A stretch of 64,000 nucleotides of DNA from NCBI RefSeq assembly GCF_905220365.1, contig NC_061133.1, forward strand, positions 13,754,171 through 13,818,170. The letters run 5' to 3'. Within the stretch, counting starts at the first letter, position 1, and each line of letters begins with the position of its first letter. The position numbers were made by a program, and so were the translations under genes. Of the stretch, positions 36,257 through 47,765 are shown piece after piece. The DNA is from Vanessa cardui. Taxonomy: Eukaryota > Arthropoda > Insecta > Lepidoptera > Nymphalidae. The notes under the pieces were generated by a model. The model was given only the letters and a program-made list of their open reading frames with translations, had not been told where the DNA came from and ran no database searches.

Positions 36257-36451
36257 TCGGACCCATATAAATAACCTTAGTAAAATTATAAATGCGATTG
36301 ATATTTTGCTCAACACCACGTATATACTATATTAGGTTACTTTTTATAAAGCTAACTTAATAGGCGGGCTATGTCACGGCAGAAACAAGTCTGCTTATAT
36401 ATTGTCAAGTCATTATCCAATGTTACGGATTATACGGTGTAATGTAATTTA

Positions 36452-36966
36452 ATGTATATAATCTGATGTTATGTTAGTTGTTCTCAGTGGAATCTACTTT
36501 TGAAACCGGTGGTAGCTTCACTTAATATAGTTGTTAAATGACGATTCAAAAGTGCTCGTAAAAGCCTACTCGAATGAAATATATTTTGATTTTTTTTAAA
36601 TAATTTGCATTCATAATACTTTACATATTAATTGAAGTATATTTTAAATGTTTTTTTTTTTTTTATTTCATTTGAGCGTAGTAATAGTGTATGCGGCCAA
36701 GCAGTATTTCTAATGTTACTTTCGATCTTGATGAATGAATCAAATTAATATTTTATGAACCGTTACTGTTCATTCTATTGTTGTTAATCGTGTGATGGCT
36801 TCTGACTTCACATCAACAACCATTAGCGTTCAATAGACAGCGTGACCCGTTCCGGGTATAAGCTAGTATGATTACTATCTCTACTAGTATTATAAATTAA
36901 CTCTTTCGATAGAGAGAGAGGAAACCTGCTTTTTCACGATCAATCCACTAAATTGAAAATCAAAAT
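36452..36966 (+). repeat. 515-bp direct duplication, copy 1
   Basis: Nearly identical (roughly 98% by eye) to 37343-37856, offset about 890 bases. It opens with a repeat D 3' UTR in plus orientation (about 36470-36600), continues through a unique body, and ends where a minus-orientation D tail begins. The differences are scattered substitutions plus homopolymer-length changes. Confidence 0.85.
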
Positions 36967-37126
36967 CGAAATAAATTTTATTCAAGTAGGTTTTTACAAG
37001 AAATTTTGAATCGTCATTTAACAATAACATTAATTAAAAAGAGTAACTACTGAGTTTCTTGCCGGATCTTCTCGGTAGAAGAACTTTTCGAACCGGTGGT
37101 AGTTTCACTTAATTGTAAAATAAAGA
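36955..37126. repeat. Repeat D segments joined head-to-head
   Basis: 36955-37028 is the D tail in minus orientation. At about 37030 the sequence switches to the D body in plus orientation (AGTAACTACTGAGTTTCTTG onward to CACTTAATTGT). The two halves form an inverted junction, as in twin-primed LINE insertions or later inversions. Confidence 0.65.
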
Positions 37127-37290
37127 AGAAAGCATGGGTGGAGTGTGAAAGACGATATAGCTGAAAATAAACTAAGTTTTGAGATGACGTCAGACAGAAG
37201 TATGGAAGAGGAAGGCATACTGCGTCGTCCCCAAATAGAATTGGGATAAAGACAGGAGGATGATAATCATGATGATGTATATGCATATAT
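37127..37290 (+). pseudogene. RTE-like LINE C-terminal relic with GAT tail
   Basis: In shifted frames the DNA encodes a KKAWVEC-like segment, then FEMTSDRS, then a stop. It is followed by AATTGGGATAAAGACAGGAG and GATGAT repeats. The same end is seen at 15400-15480. A GAT-rich tail is typical of RTE-type non-LTR elements. It abuts the repeat D junction at about 37127. Confidence 0.5.
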
Positions 37291-37342
37291 ATCAAATATT
37301 ATTTATAACATTTTTTAAATAGAGGATTATTCATTGTACTGT

Positions 37343-37856
37343 ATGTATATAATCTGATGTTATGTTAGTTGTTCTCAGTGGAATCTACTTTTGAAACCGG
37401 TGGTAGCTTCACTTAATATAGTTGTTAAATGACGATTCAAAAGTGCTCGTAAAAGCCTACTCGAATGAAATATATTTTGATTTTTTTTAAATAATTTGCA
37501 TTCATAATACTTTACATATTAATTGAAGTATATTTTAAATGTTTTTTTTTTTTTTTATTTCATTTGAGCGTAGTAATAGTGTATGCGGCCAAGCAGTATT
37601 TCTAATGTTACTTTCGATCTTGATGAATGAATCAAATTAATATTTTATGAACCGTTACTGTTCATTCCATTGTTGTTAATCGTGTGATGGCTTCTGACTT
37701 CACATCAACAACCATTAGCGTTCAATAGACAGCGTGACCCGTTCCGGGCATAAGCTAGTATGATTATTATCTTTACTAATATTATAAATTAACTCTTTCA
37801 GTAGAGAGTAGAAACCTGCTTTTTCACGATCAATCCACTAAATTGAAAATCAAAAT
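37343..37856 (+). repeat. 515-bp direct duplication, copy 2
   Basis: Second copy of the unit at 36452. It shares the D-type start, a long T-run (here one base longer) and the body ending at TCAATCCACTAAATTGAAAA. Both copies continue into minus-oriented repeat D, but the D sequences then differ. Confidence 0.85.
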
Positions 37857-38005
37857 TAAAATACACTTTTTTCAAGTAGGCTTTTACAAGCAATTTTGTA
37901 TCGTCATTTTATAGTTATACTAAGTTAAGCTACTACCGATTTGGGATGTAGATTCTACCGAGAAAACCCGGAAAGTAACTCAGTTGTTACTTTTTTTTTA
38001 AATTT
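37857..38005 (-). repeat. Repeat D (CR1-like LINE 3' UTR), minus orientation
   Basis: Contains CAAGTAGGCTTTTACAAGC, a TCGTCATTTTA block, a degenerate ACTACCGATTTGGGATGTAG block and GTAACTCAGTTGTTACTTTT. It continues directly from duplication copy 2. Confidence 0.65.
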
Positions 38006-38349
38006 CAAAATGCAAAGTCCTATACTGAACCGAATTTTTGAAGTTTGATACAATGCTTGAACCTCCTTAAACACGAGCGAATCCGCAGGCGACAGCTAGT
38101 CGGTAGTATATCTCACAGCGCAGTTGTCTTATTCTTAATCACATAGAAACACGATAATTACTTAAAAATCACAGACAAGCTCAGAACAAATATAGCCAGA
38201 CGTGTTATGTCTGCGTAATTATTTTCTTATGTATTATTATGGAGTTGCCACACATCCGTAAGGTGTGAAAATATTAACAAAAGAAAACACACTTTAAACT
38301 TGTTTTTAATAATTAACACCATGTATCATACCTATAGGTTATGTTTGAG

Positions 38350-38460
38350 GTTCAAGGTTGCTTCGTACCAAGTTTCGTAAAATTGGGTTCGGTGATTTGA
38401 CCTTGAAAGAACAACATACAGACAGACTGAGTTACTTTCGCATTTATATTATGATTAAAT
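38350..38460 (+). repeat. Repeat F
   Basis: TTGCTTCGTACCAAGTTTCG, CAGACAGACTGAGTTACTTT and CGCATTTATATTATGATTAA. Confidence 0.5.
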
Positions 38461-38574
38461 GATATGGTTATCTATATTTTTAACTATTTACTCGCATAAA
38501 TTATATTTCATTCATTCATAATAACTCACTCATATTCTTTGTTTTTGTAATATCTTGCCGTCTCTAACACTCAT

Positions 38575-38950
38575 AAGTCTAAAATCATATTTCTTTATTC
38601 ATCATAGAAGCTCCCTTACTTATCGATTGTTAAATTTAACACTACTGGTGGTAGGGCTTTGTGCAAGCCCGTCTGGGTAGGTACCACCCACTCATCAGTT
38701 ATTCTATCGCCAAATAACAGTACTCAGTATTGTTGTGTTCCGGTTTGAAGGGTGAGTGAGCCGGTGTATCTACACGCACAAGGGACATGGCATCTTAGTT
38801 CCCAAGATTGGTGGCACATTGACGATGTAAGGAATTGTAATATTTCTTACAGCGTCATTGTCTATAGGTGAAACTATATCATAAAAAAAAAAAGAAAATC
38901 CCACCTCAAACTCAGCGGGTCTTTTCTTTGTCAATTTTTTGTTTACAAAT
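38575..38950 (-). repeat. Repeat D2 interrupted by repeat B
   Basis: Left part ends TTAAATTTAACACTACTGG at 38647; right part resumes at 38896 with ACTCAGCGGGTCTTTTC. Part of the D2 middle is missing at the junction. Confidence 0.55.
38647..38895 (+). repeat. Repeat B, full length, inserted in repeat D2
   Basis: GGTGGTAGGGCTTTGTGCAA to TCTATAGGTGAAACTATATC and a 12-A tail. Repeat D2 sequence lies on both sides (38575-38646 and 38896-38950). Confidence 0.8.
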
Positions 38951-39886
38951 AATATTAAATATGAAAATGATTAGTGATGTAATTATGTGGGTTATCCCGC
39001 CGGTATTTGGTGAGTCATAAAAAACTACTATCTGTTTATTTTATTTATTTATTCGACAACAACAAAAATACACAGTAAATCAAAAGTCATAATAAGTAAA
39101 TGGGTAATTACCTACTTTTTTACAAGTGTTCTAAGATTACTTACTTGGAAATTAAAATATACGTCAATATTTTAAAAAGTTTATTGATAAAATAAAACAT
39201 TGCAGAATTAATAAAAATAAAGAGACTATCGGAAAACTATTTTAATACGGTTTTTGTCAAAATGTTATAAAAAAATTTAAATTAAGCAAAACTATCGATT
39301 TTATTTTATTTAGCTATAGATTTTTTTGTATAGCCCTTACTAATTTCATGTAATCACTGATAAAATTTAGTTTTGTTATTATAGCATTTATAATTTTAGA
39401 TATATTTGAATACAAATCTATAAAATAATATATTATATGAGAGTATTATTAAAGATATAAGACATCAAAACCAACATTTCTAAAAAAAAAATCATTTGAT
39501 TATATAACTAATGACATGAATTTTAAATTAAGCATAATAAATACTGTAATTAAAAAAAACTTAATATTAAATAATTATATCATAATTGACACACAAACAT
39601 ACTTATAAGTAAATTTATACTTTAAAATAGTATTTTATTTAAAACTGTAACATTGAATATATAAAAAAAAAATTCAAACAACATCATATTTTTGTAACTT
39701 TATCAGAGTTAAAAAGTATAATGCGTGTTGTGTGTAATGATTTTAACTGTATATTTTTTACAATTGTAAACGAGTTTTTTTCCATTTCAAATTATATAAC
39801 TTGTTAGTGGACGTGTGTGCCTTCAATGTTAAGTAATGAGGTTAAACCTAAATGTAAGAAAAACCCAGTGATCTCCACAGAGAGAC
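38951..39886. other. AT-rich spacer
   Basis: Very A/T-rich with many A-runs; nothing recognised. Confidence 0.55.
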
Positions 39887-40158
39887 GAGACGACCCAGTG
39901 GTTAGAATTCGTGCATCTTAACTGATGATTGCGGGTTCAAACCCAGGCAAGCACCACTGAATATTCACGTGCTTAATTTGTGTTTATAATTCACCTCGTG
40001 GTCGGCGGTAAAGGAAACCTGCATGGGTCTAATTTCATAGAAGTTCTGCTACATGTGTATTCCACTAACCAGCATTGGAACACCGTGGTGAAATATGTTA
40101 AAAACCTTCTCCTTAAAGGTAGGACGCCTTAGTCCAACATTAGGCAGCTTGTACATGT
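39887..40158 (+). repeat. SINE-1, full length, diverged end
   Basis: Intact head with GCGGGTTCAAACCCAGGCAA. The 3' end is degraded near 40140. Confidence 0.75.
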
Positions 40159-40514
40159 CTGAAGCTGCTTTGTCACAGCCTGTGGATTCACGAAAACAAA
40201 GCCACTTTCTGTTTGTGTATGTATGTCCGCTTTTTCTGATATACCATTAAACGGATTCCGATAAACGAAAAAAAATTGCGTATATTATTTGTAAATATTT
40301 TATACATAATGGCTGAAATACGAGTGTATTTTCAACTACCTGGCCTCAGGTAGTCAAAAATGCTGACAAAAATATATATAGATAATTATATATATAACAT
40401 TCGAATGAAAGTTTAAGAGTTATAATCGTTTTTTATTTGTTTTGTACCTATAACTTATAAAATAAATTTTTACACTTATGTCATACTCCTAGATCTATGT
40501 GCCAAGACTAGTTT

Positions 40515-40740
40515 TTGAAAAGTTAAAGTCAAAATGCTTTATTCAAAATGCAGTTGTTTACACTTTCTTATTGATAGTCGAAAATCTACCACTGGTTCGG
40601 AATATAATACCTCAGACCTAAGAAGAACCGGCGAAAGAAACTCAGCGGGATCAATTTTTTTTTATAATATCAATTTCCAATATACAATAATGAACATATT
40701 TTTGTTATTTGGAACACCCTGGAGGCGATCATCTCTTTCC
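40515..40740 (-). repeat. Repeat D2
   Basis: AATGCTTTATTCAAAATGCA, ACCACTGGTTCGGAATATAA, AAGAAGAACCGGCGAAAGAA and ACACCCTGGAGGCGATC. Longest D2 copy. Confidence 0.6.
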
Positions 40741-42713
40741 CAAAAAGAAAAAAACTCTTGTATACAAAAAAAAACATATTTTTTAATATACGTGATTGTA
40801 CTGAACCAATTTACAGTAATTGAATAAAAAAAAATAATAATAATTTAAAAAAAAATACTATTAGGGTACAGTAACTCAAAGGTCAGAATCGAACTTGCAA
40901 CTTTCACATCGCTATCCGACTAAGATAACGCTTAAATTAAACGATCTCATACTTGAAAATAATTCGTAAGTGAATGTAAAAACTGGTATCCACAATTGGT
41001 CAGTTCACTTGACACATAGAATTCTTTATGCCAATGTCAGGGAGTCCTTGTCGATTTCATGATCGGTTCAAGTGATCAGACGAGACGTTACTGGTGTTTG
41101 CAGTTTGATGTGCGGTTTTGTTCATTTCAAATTATTCAGAAATCAACTTGACGTAATCGAAGATAAACTATGATTATGACATTGAAATTTTGCGGTTTTG
41201 ATAAACTACAACTTATATACAGCTATTAATTATTTCGTAATTATAGAAAATATAATTTATTTTATTTATAAATATGTAGATAAAAATATTGGCAATAATA
41301 ATTTGCTCAAACCCTGTTGACTCAGTACTTATAACATTTGGTTTCATTTTCCGATGCACGAACTTCAAATCCGTTTTAGGAAAACAACTTAAATAAATCT
41401 AAATGCATCAAAAAAGGGACATATATGTCTACTAACCAGCTACTTAAGAACATTCCAGAACAATTTCCAAGTTCGGATTCCAGATAGTCATCCAGAAGTA
41501 GAATATTTCCAAGTTATTCTCAATATTTAATTTTAATATTTTACAATTAATATAAATTAAAACTTTAATCTTTATAATTAAGAAAAGGACGACTGAAGTT
41601 TTATCGATGTAACCTAAGGTCAAAGATATAAGGTCAGGCCTTTTAACTGGCTCATTCACCTTAACCGGCCAAGAACATCATAAGACTATCTTCAGACAAC
41701 ATTAACTGTTTTTATTTTCTTTTAATTCAACTCGATGTAATTGTATTCATAGTAGAGAATGCTAAGTATACGATATCAGCTCTGTTTGTACGAATAAAAA
41801 ATACATTTTAATATCCTATCCTACTAATATTATGATTGCGAAAGCTTGTGAGGATGGATGTATTTAGTTTATTATTATATTTTTTTAGTTTTGTTACTCT
41901 TCTGTTTTCTTATGGTAAGTTGCTTGAAATGTGTTATGTTGTGTATTAAAATTCGTGAAGAAATTGCAAATTTAACGAAGTTGCAAATTTTATAAAACGC
42001 TCACTAATGGCAATTTATGAATTAAATCGATTTAAATTACGCTAACAATTAATAGCGGAGTGACTCTCGAGTTAGCGTATAAATTGTTGATGTCGATTTA
42101 TCTGTATATGTATTTAATATTAATTGTATAAATTTAAAAGCATCAGCATCAACCAAACAGACAATCCCTAATTACCATAAGATTGACATCTTAATCGTCG
42201 CGCTTTCTGGGACAGTAAGCATATGTAGACCTTATAACTTTTACTTAACCATTACGTGGTCTCCTTCAAATAGTTATAATCCTTCAAATATTTTTCAAAA
42301 GGCCTTTAAAAATAATCCTTCTGATAGATTTACCCTCGGAAAGGAAAGTATGGTGGATTTCATACATAGCTAAACCATAATATCATAGTTACTTAAAAAC
42401 ATCGCCTGTAATATAATTATGTGTACTGCTAACTTAATAAACTTCATTGCCATGTATATAATTTTATGTATATTTCAATATTTTTTTTTTATATGTTATT
42501 TGTTTTAAAAAATAGTTATTGGCGGTGAGGTTTGGTGATACCACTCACCCAAAAAGCACGTTTTCAGTCACGAATAAAATTTTTGATTCAATTGTCGCCC
42601 AATCTTGACAGAACATAGTATTTTTGTCTAATTTTAGGAGTATGTGGATACGAATTTTCACTTACTATACATCCAAACATCGATAAGAAGTATTGTCGTA
42701 ATACATTTTAAAT
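40741..42713. other. AT-rich spacer
   Basis: No gene. The 71-codon minus frame at 41444-41659 is I/L/N-rich and not recognised. Confidence 0.5.
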
Positions 42714-42785
42714 GGTGAGTGAGCCAGTATAAAAAGCACAAAGGTTATAGCATCGAAGTTCTCAAAATCGGTGGTACATATTGGA
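42714..42785 (+). repeat. Repeat B core fragment
   Basis: GGTGAGTGAGCCAGTATAAA and CATCGAAGTTCTCAAAATCG. A B-like start (GATACCACTCACCC) lies earlier at about 42537, so the copy may be split. Confidence 0.45.
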
Positions 42786-44469
42786 ATATTTCAAAAAACA
42801 CATAAGATATCAAAAGCGCACGGGGTTATGTGGGATTTTGACCCCCTAAAACCCTTGTGAGGGCCTACCTCTGATTGGAAGGGCAGAAGGACCGTTTTGA
42901 CATACCAAAGTTAATATGGCTCTCACCACATACCATCGGATGACCTATTTCGTATCCTTTTCTTTTATAACTAGAAATAATAACTAACATATTATTATAC
43001 ATAGTATCGGGCGTGTATAATATATTTATTGATAAAGTATTTCTATACTGGAAAATGATTTTGTTTGCCCAGATACATTTGAAGATACGAGGTATAATAA
43101 TATCTTAGATTTAATGGTCAATAGAGCATGGATGATGTTGACGATCACATATATGCCGTCTTCCAATTTCAAATAAATAAATAAAAATATAATTAAATAA
43201 TTTGATTACATTACATAAGAGATGGTACGAATATTTGCTTTCAAGAACTATCGATCAATTTCACAAGAGTCTCATTTAGATTGTAGTAACGCTGGTTCTT
43301 GCAAACTTGCTTTGTAAATTACGATATATATATTAAAAGATGCATGGATATCATCTTATTTGAATCGCGATATTTTATTTGATTAATTAATTTACGTGGG
43401 ATGAACTTGGTATCTTAAAACAGACCGTTATTACGTCACCAAGAATTGCAGACATATTTAAATTTAGATTTATAACATTGGACTGTCTTCGTATTATTAT
43501 TATTATTTTCAGATTACATTATTTAAAAAAGGATTAAAAAAAGTTTCTATATTGTAATTTAATGTGTATCAATAATAACTAAGAGTATGCTTGACTTTTT
43601 AGAGATATATAAGTGGAATCAGCACAGTGTTCATCGTTGGAATGTACTTTCCGAATCAGTGGAGGATTGAGATCAAAAGAAATTTACTTACAATTTCTGG
43701 CGGTGACAATATCTATATAATGGTGACTCATTTGTCAATCTGTCTACCGATGTCATAAAAAGAATATCAATATATATTAGGACAATTTTAAGGGCACAAA
43801 TGAAACGGTTTCTAAATATTATAAAATATTAGTCATGCTTGTGCTAACGCTACTTTACTAAACATTTTAAATACAATGAAAATTTGCTATTAGCTATAAG
43901 GTATTTATTTGCCATTAAGCTGAACGTATCCAAGGTCAATCGTTACCTCCAAACAAGCAAATATTTGTATAAGAATTAATGACTTAACAAAAGCTTGTAA
44001 ATAATAAAACTTGTAGTGAATTTTGTATGTTAAATAACACAAAGGAGATTTCTCTTCTTAATTTTCGACTTCACTCATTCAATGCAAATTCGTGTAATTT
44101 GCCGAATAAAAAATATTTTCTCAGGCACTTAGCGAGTCATGATACACTCATGTTTTTGACTGTCTCTTGTTTTGGTGATTTAAATTACTTTAATGAATTT
44201 TATAGTCCGTTAAGAATATATGTAGGTCTTTGTGTAAATGTACCACCCACGAAGATTGTATCTTGAGTTGATCGTCAATATTTAGTATGACTATGCCCCG
44301 TTTTAAATGGGATGCGAAATAAAATACCTTGTATTTCACATGCATACATTGATCGTTAAAAGCGTGATTTCTTCTCTGAATTTTTGAAACGGCAAAGTTA
44401 AAAATGTATGCGGAATTTTATTAAAAAAACGGATACCTTGCCACATGAAGCATTTATTGACTTTGCGGA
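42786..44469. other. Spacer
   Basis: 42800-42960 is more complex (GGGGTTATGTGGGATTTTGA) and may be an unidentified repeat. The rest is AT-rich, and the 79-codon frame at 44027 looks like chance. Confidence 0.5.
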
Positions 44470-44525
44470 GAGGTCACAAGGACATAGCATTTTGTTCCCA
44501 AGATTGGTGATAAATTAGTGAAATG
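44470..44525 (+). repeat. Repeat B fragment
   Basis: GGTCACAAGGACATAGCATT and TTCCCAAGATTGGTG. A further short B piece (GACCATCAGGTGGGCATA) lies at 45006-45023 and a B-like start at 44221-44255. Confidence 0.4.
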
Positions 44526-44527
44526 AT

Positions 44528-44960
44528 AAATCTATATTAATATTATAAATGTGAATGTAACTCTGTCTGTCTGTCGCTCTTTCACGAGCAAACCGCTGAA
44601 CCGAATTTGATGAAATTTGGTATGAAGCGAGATATAGAGATAATGAGTCGGGATGGCCTAGTGGTTAGAACGCGTACATCTTAACCGATGATTGCGGGTT
44701 CAAACCTAGGCAAGCACCGCTGATTCATGTGCTTAATTTGTCTTTATAATTCATCTCGTGCTCAGCGGTGAAGGAAAACATCGTGTCGCATTGTAACATC
44801 GTGGTGGAATATGTTCCAAACCTTCTCCTCAAAGGGAGAGGAGGCCTTTAGCCCAGCAGTGGGAATTTACAGGCTGTTGTTGTTTGTTTTGGTATGAAGC
44901 AAACATAAACTCCTAGATAGACTACTGTTTTGCCACCAACACCCTAAAACGCGAGTAAAG
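44528..44960 (-). repeat. Repeat F split by a SINE-1 insertion
   Basis: Left part 44528-44628 (TATATTAATATTATAAATGT to TTTGGTATGAAGC) resumes at 44888 (TTTGGTATGAAGC) and runs to about 44960. The shared 13 bases are the target-site duplication of the SINE-1 copy. Confidence 0.65.
44645..44887 (+). repeat. SINE-1 with target-site duplication
   Basis: Head with GCGGGTTCAAACC and end GGGAATTTACAGGCTGTTGT, with an internal deletion at about 44782. TTTGGTATGAAGC occurs on both sides (44616-44628 and 44888-44900), a 13-base direct repeat marking insertion into repeat F. Confidence 0.8.
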
Positions 44961-45285
44961 CTGCGAGTGCCTACTAGTTATGAATATTTCTTACAGTGGT
45001 CTTTGCTGACCATCAGGTGGGCATATATATATACAACTATAAAATATCTGTCTATGACAAAAAAAAAACAACAAATTATATTCCTGTATATCTTGAACAA
45101 TTAACTAACATAGTTCGTATTTCGTACATATCATTGCGTGACTTAAACATACTAGCTTTCACTTTTCGATGGTATTTATTGCTTCCAGTTCCTTCCTAAC
45201 GCGTTTACATTACAAGCTATTTTTTTTCCAATTCCAATTCAAATATACTTACTCAACATAGATGTATTTCACTTTCTTTTTTTTT

Positions 45286-45522
45286 GGTCACCATCACCCA
45301 AATACAATGACGCAGTAAGAAATATTAACTATTCCTTACATCGTCAATGTGCCACCAACCTTGGGAATTAAGATGATATGTCCCTTGTGCCTGTAGTTAC
45401 ACTGGCTCACTAACCCTTCAAACTGTAACATAACAATACTGCGTTCTGTTTGGCGGTAGAATATCTGATGAGTGGGTGGTACCTACTCAGGCGGGCTTGC
45501 ACAAAGCCCTACCACCAAGAGA
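45286..45522 (-). repeat. Repeat B
   Basis: GGTCACCATCACCCAAATAC to GCTTGCACAAAGCCCTACCA. A T-run precedes it, and the first part of the reversed tail is missing. Confidence 0.8.
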
Positions 45523-46971
45523 ATATAGCACGTACTTACAAATTTAAATATTCATATGCATATATTTTAATGTGATATGTTGAATATTTCTATTTGGAGG
45601 GATTTGACACTAAATGGGCGGTTTAGTTAGCAACTTCTACATATAGTTTTTATGGCCCTTAGCACATTAAACAATTTACTCTAATCACTTTACAAAAAAG
45701 AATTATTATAATGTATAAGATATGAAGAAATTACATTTATCATAACGTTAATTACTATTTTATTGTAATTAACCATTGGCATATAATTAATTACACCGAA
45801 GAACAAGTTCTCACGCGCACATATAATTATATGCATATTTTTTTATTACGCATTGGTATAAATCTTAATCAGTAATCTTAAATCTTCTGCAAATAAACCA
45901 CGATTATATTGATTCCATATAAGCAAATACAATTAGCAACAATGTTGACGAAATGATATTTTATACGCATATTTTTTAACAAACATCATCCATAGCATTA
46001 ATAATATTTAGAAATGGCTTCAAACGTAAAAAAAAAACCTTTTTTTATCTTACTCTTTACTTATTTCATCGCAGTATATAAAACTTGTATACTATAAATC
46101 TAATCACTTAAGACCCTTTGGTTTGAGGAGGTACCACATAGATAAGGAAAATAATGATGATGACCACCAAACTGTTTTTGGCGCCTACTGCTCTTAAGAA
46201 ATACTAGACAACAGCAAGAAATACTACACAATGCACATAGATGTGCCTAAACTCAAATTCAACTCCTATATGTAAGTGTGTGGGAGCCAGACCACCGGGT
46301 TTATTATATTAATAAGACAATTAAAATGCGTTTAAATTAACCAAATAAAAATCTAATTTATATTCTGAATTTAATTTTGGTTTTTAAAACTATAAAAAGA
46401 TCAATAAATGCATCACAACAAGTATGCCAATTCTATTACATTCGTATTTCTGTGGCGAAATCAGATTTACAATTAAATTGGAAGTTAAGTAGCAGTTTTT
46501 TATTAATTCCGTCGACAAATGATATATAATGATGAATGTGATCTGATGACCTTTTATGCTCACAAATGATTCTTCATCGTGACCTCAAAACTTGAGTTGA
46601 TAACTGTATTCATACAAAACAAACATTTGTATTTTGTATTGACTTTCAAAAATGACTGGCGAAATTACTACGTGAATCTGGTTTTGTACAAAGGTGACTT
46701 TTATGTCCATTATTAACATCATTAGTGTTAACGTATACAAAAAATACATACTTACTTTATTTAACTTAAATTATTGATCATCATAATATTTTTGGTGATT
46801 CTTTTTATTTGGTGATATACGAAAATATAACTCTATCAAATTAAAAAGTGATCATTTGGTCAAGACTGAATTTATCACTGAGACACTTTGGCTTCCAATG
46901 GAAATTATGGGACAGCAACGATCACACAAAGGCTATTTGAAATAAAGAAAATATACATATTCTTAATTACA
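45523..46971. other. AT-rich spacer
   Basis: No gene or recognised repeat up to the young SINE-1. Confidence 0.55.
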
Positions 46972-46986
46972 TATTAAATTATAATC

Positions 46987-47292
46987 TGAGATGGCCCAGT
47001 GGTTAGAACGCGTGCGTCTTAACCGATGATTGCAGGTTCAAACCCAGGCAAGCACCACTAAATGTGCTTAATTTGTGTTTATAATTCATCTGGTGCTCGG
47101 CGGTGAAGGAAAACATCGTGAGAAAACCTGCATGTGTCTAATTTTATCGAAATTCTGCCACATGTGCATTCCACCAACCCGCATTGGAACAGCGTGGTTG
47201 AATAAGTTCCAAACCCTCTCCTGAATGGGAGAGGAGGCCTTATCTCAGCAGTGGGAAATTTACAGGCTGTTACTTTACTTTACTTAACTTTT
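46987..47292 (+). repeat. SINE-1, young full-length copy with 15-bp target-site duplication
   Basis: Complete head, body and (TTTAC)n-type tail. TATTAAATTATAATC is perfectly repeated at 46972-46986 and 47293-47307. It is the cleanest insertion in the window and defines the element's ends. Confidence 0.88.
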
Positions 47293-47321
47293 TATTAAAT
47301 TATAATCAGATAGGTCACTTT

Positions 47322-47405
47322 CAACGGTTCTCAGGTTGGAGATTTTATTTCCGAAACGGCGGTAGATTTTCTCAACCAATAATCAAGTATAACTCTTCTA
47401 TATTG
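47322..47405 (+). repeat. Repeat D2 fragment
   Basis: TTTCAACGGTTCTCAGGTTG and TTTCCGAAACGGCGGTAGAT, opposite orientation to the others. It lies just right of the young SINE-1. Confidence 0.45.
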
Positions 47406-47549
47406 AACAAACAATTTTGACTGTGAATGCCAATGTCTTTAAGCAGATAACATCATATAAAGGTAATAAAAAAAACTATATTGGATTCATTTGTACCAAA
47501 TAGCCGTCAGATATAGTATAAAATATAAAATATATAAATATAAATATGA

Positions 47550-47765
47550 GACAATATCACATACATTACTCTGATCCCAATGTAAGTAGCTGACGCACTC
47601 GTGTTATGGAAATCAGAAGTAACGACGGTACCACAAACACCCAGATCCAAGACAACATAGAAAACTAATGGTAATATACATCGACTCGGCCGGGAATCGA
47701 ACCCGGGACCTCAGAGTGGCGTACCCATGAAAACCGGTGTAGATACCACTCGACCATGGAGGTCG
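47550..47765 (-). repeat. Repeat H SINE
   Basis: Reverse orientation: CATACATTACTCTGATCCCA to GGAATCGAACCCGGGACCTC and CACTCGACCATGGAGG. The head is better preserved than at 10536. Confidence 0.7.

Noticed and set aside
46988..47060. tRNA gene suggested by GTGGTTAGAACGCGTGC and GGTTCAAACC
   Set aside because: It is the head of SINE-1; more than a dozen related copies lie in this window.
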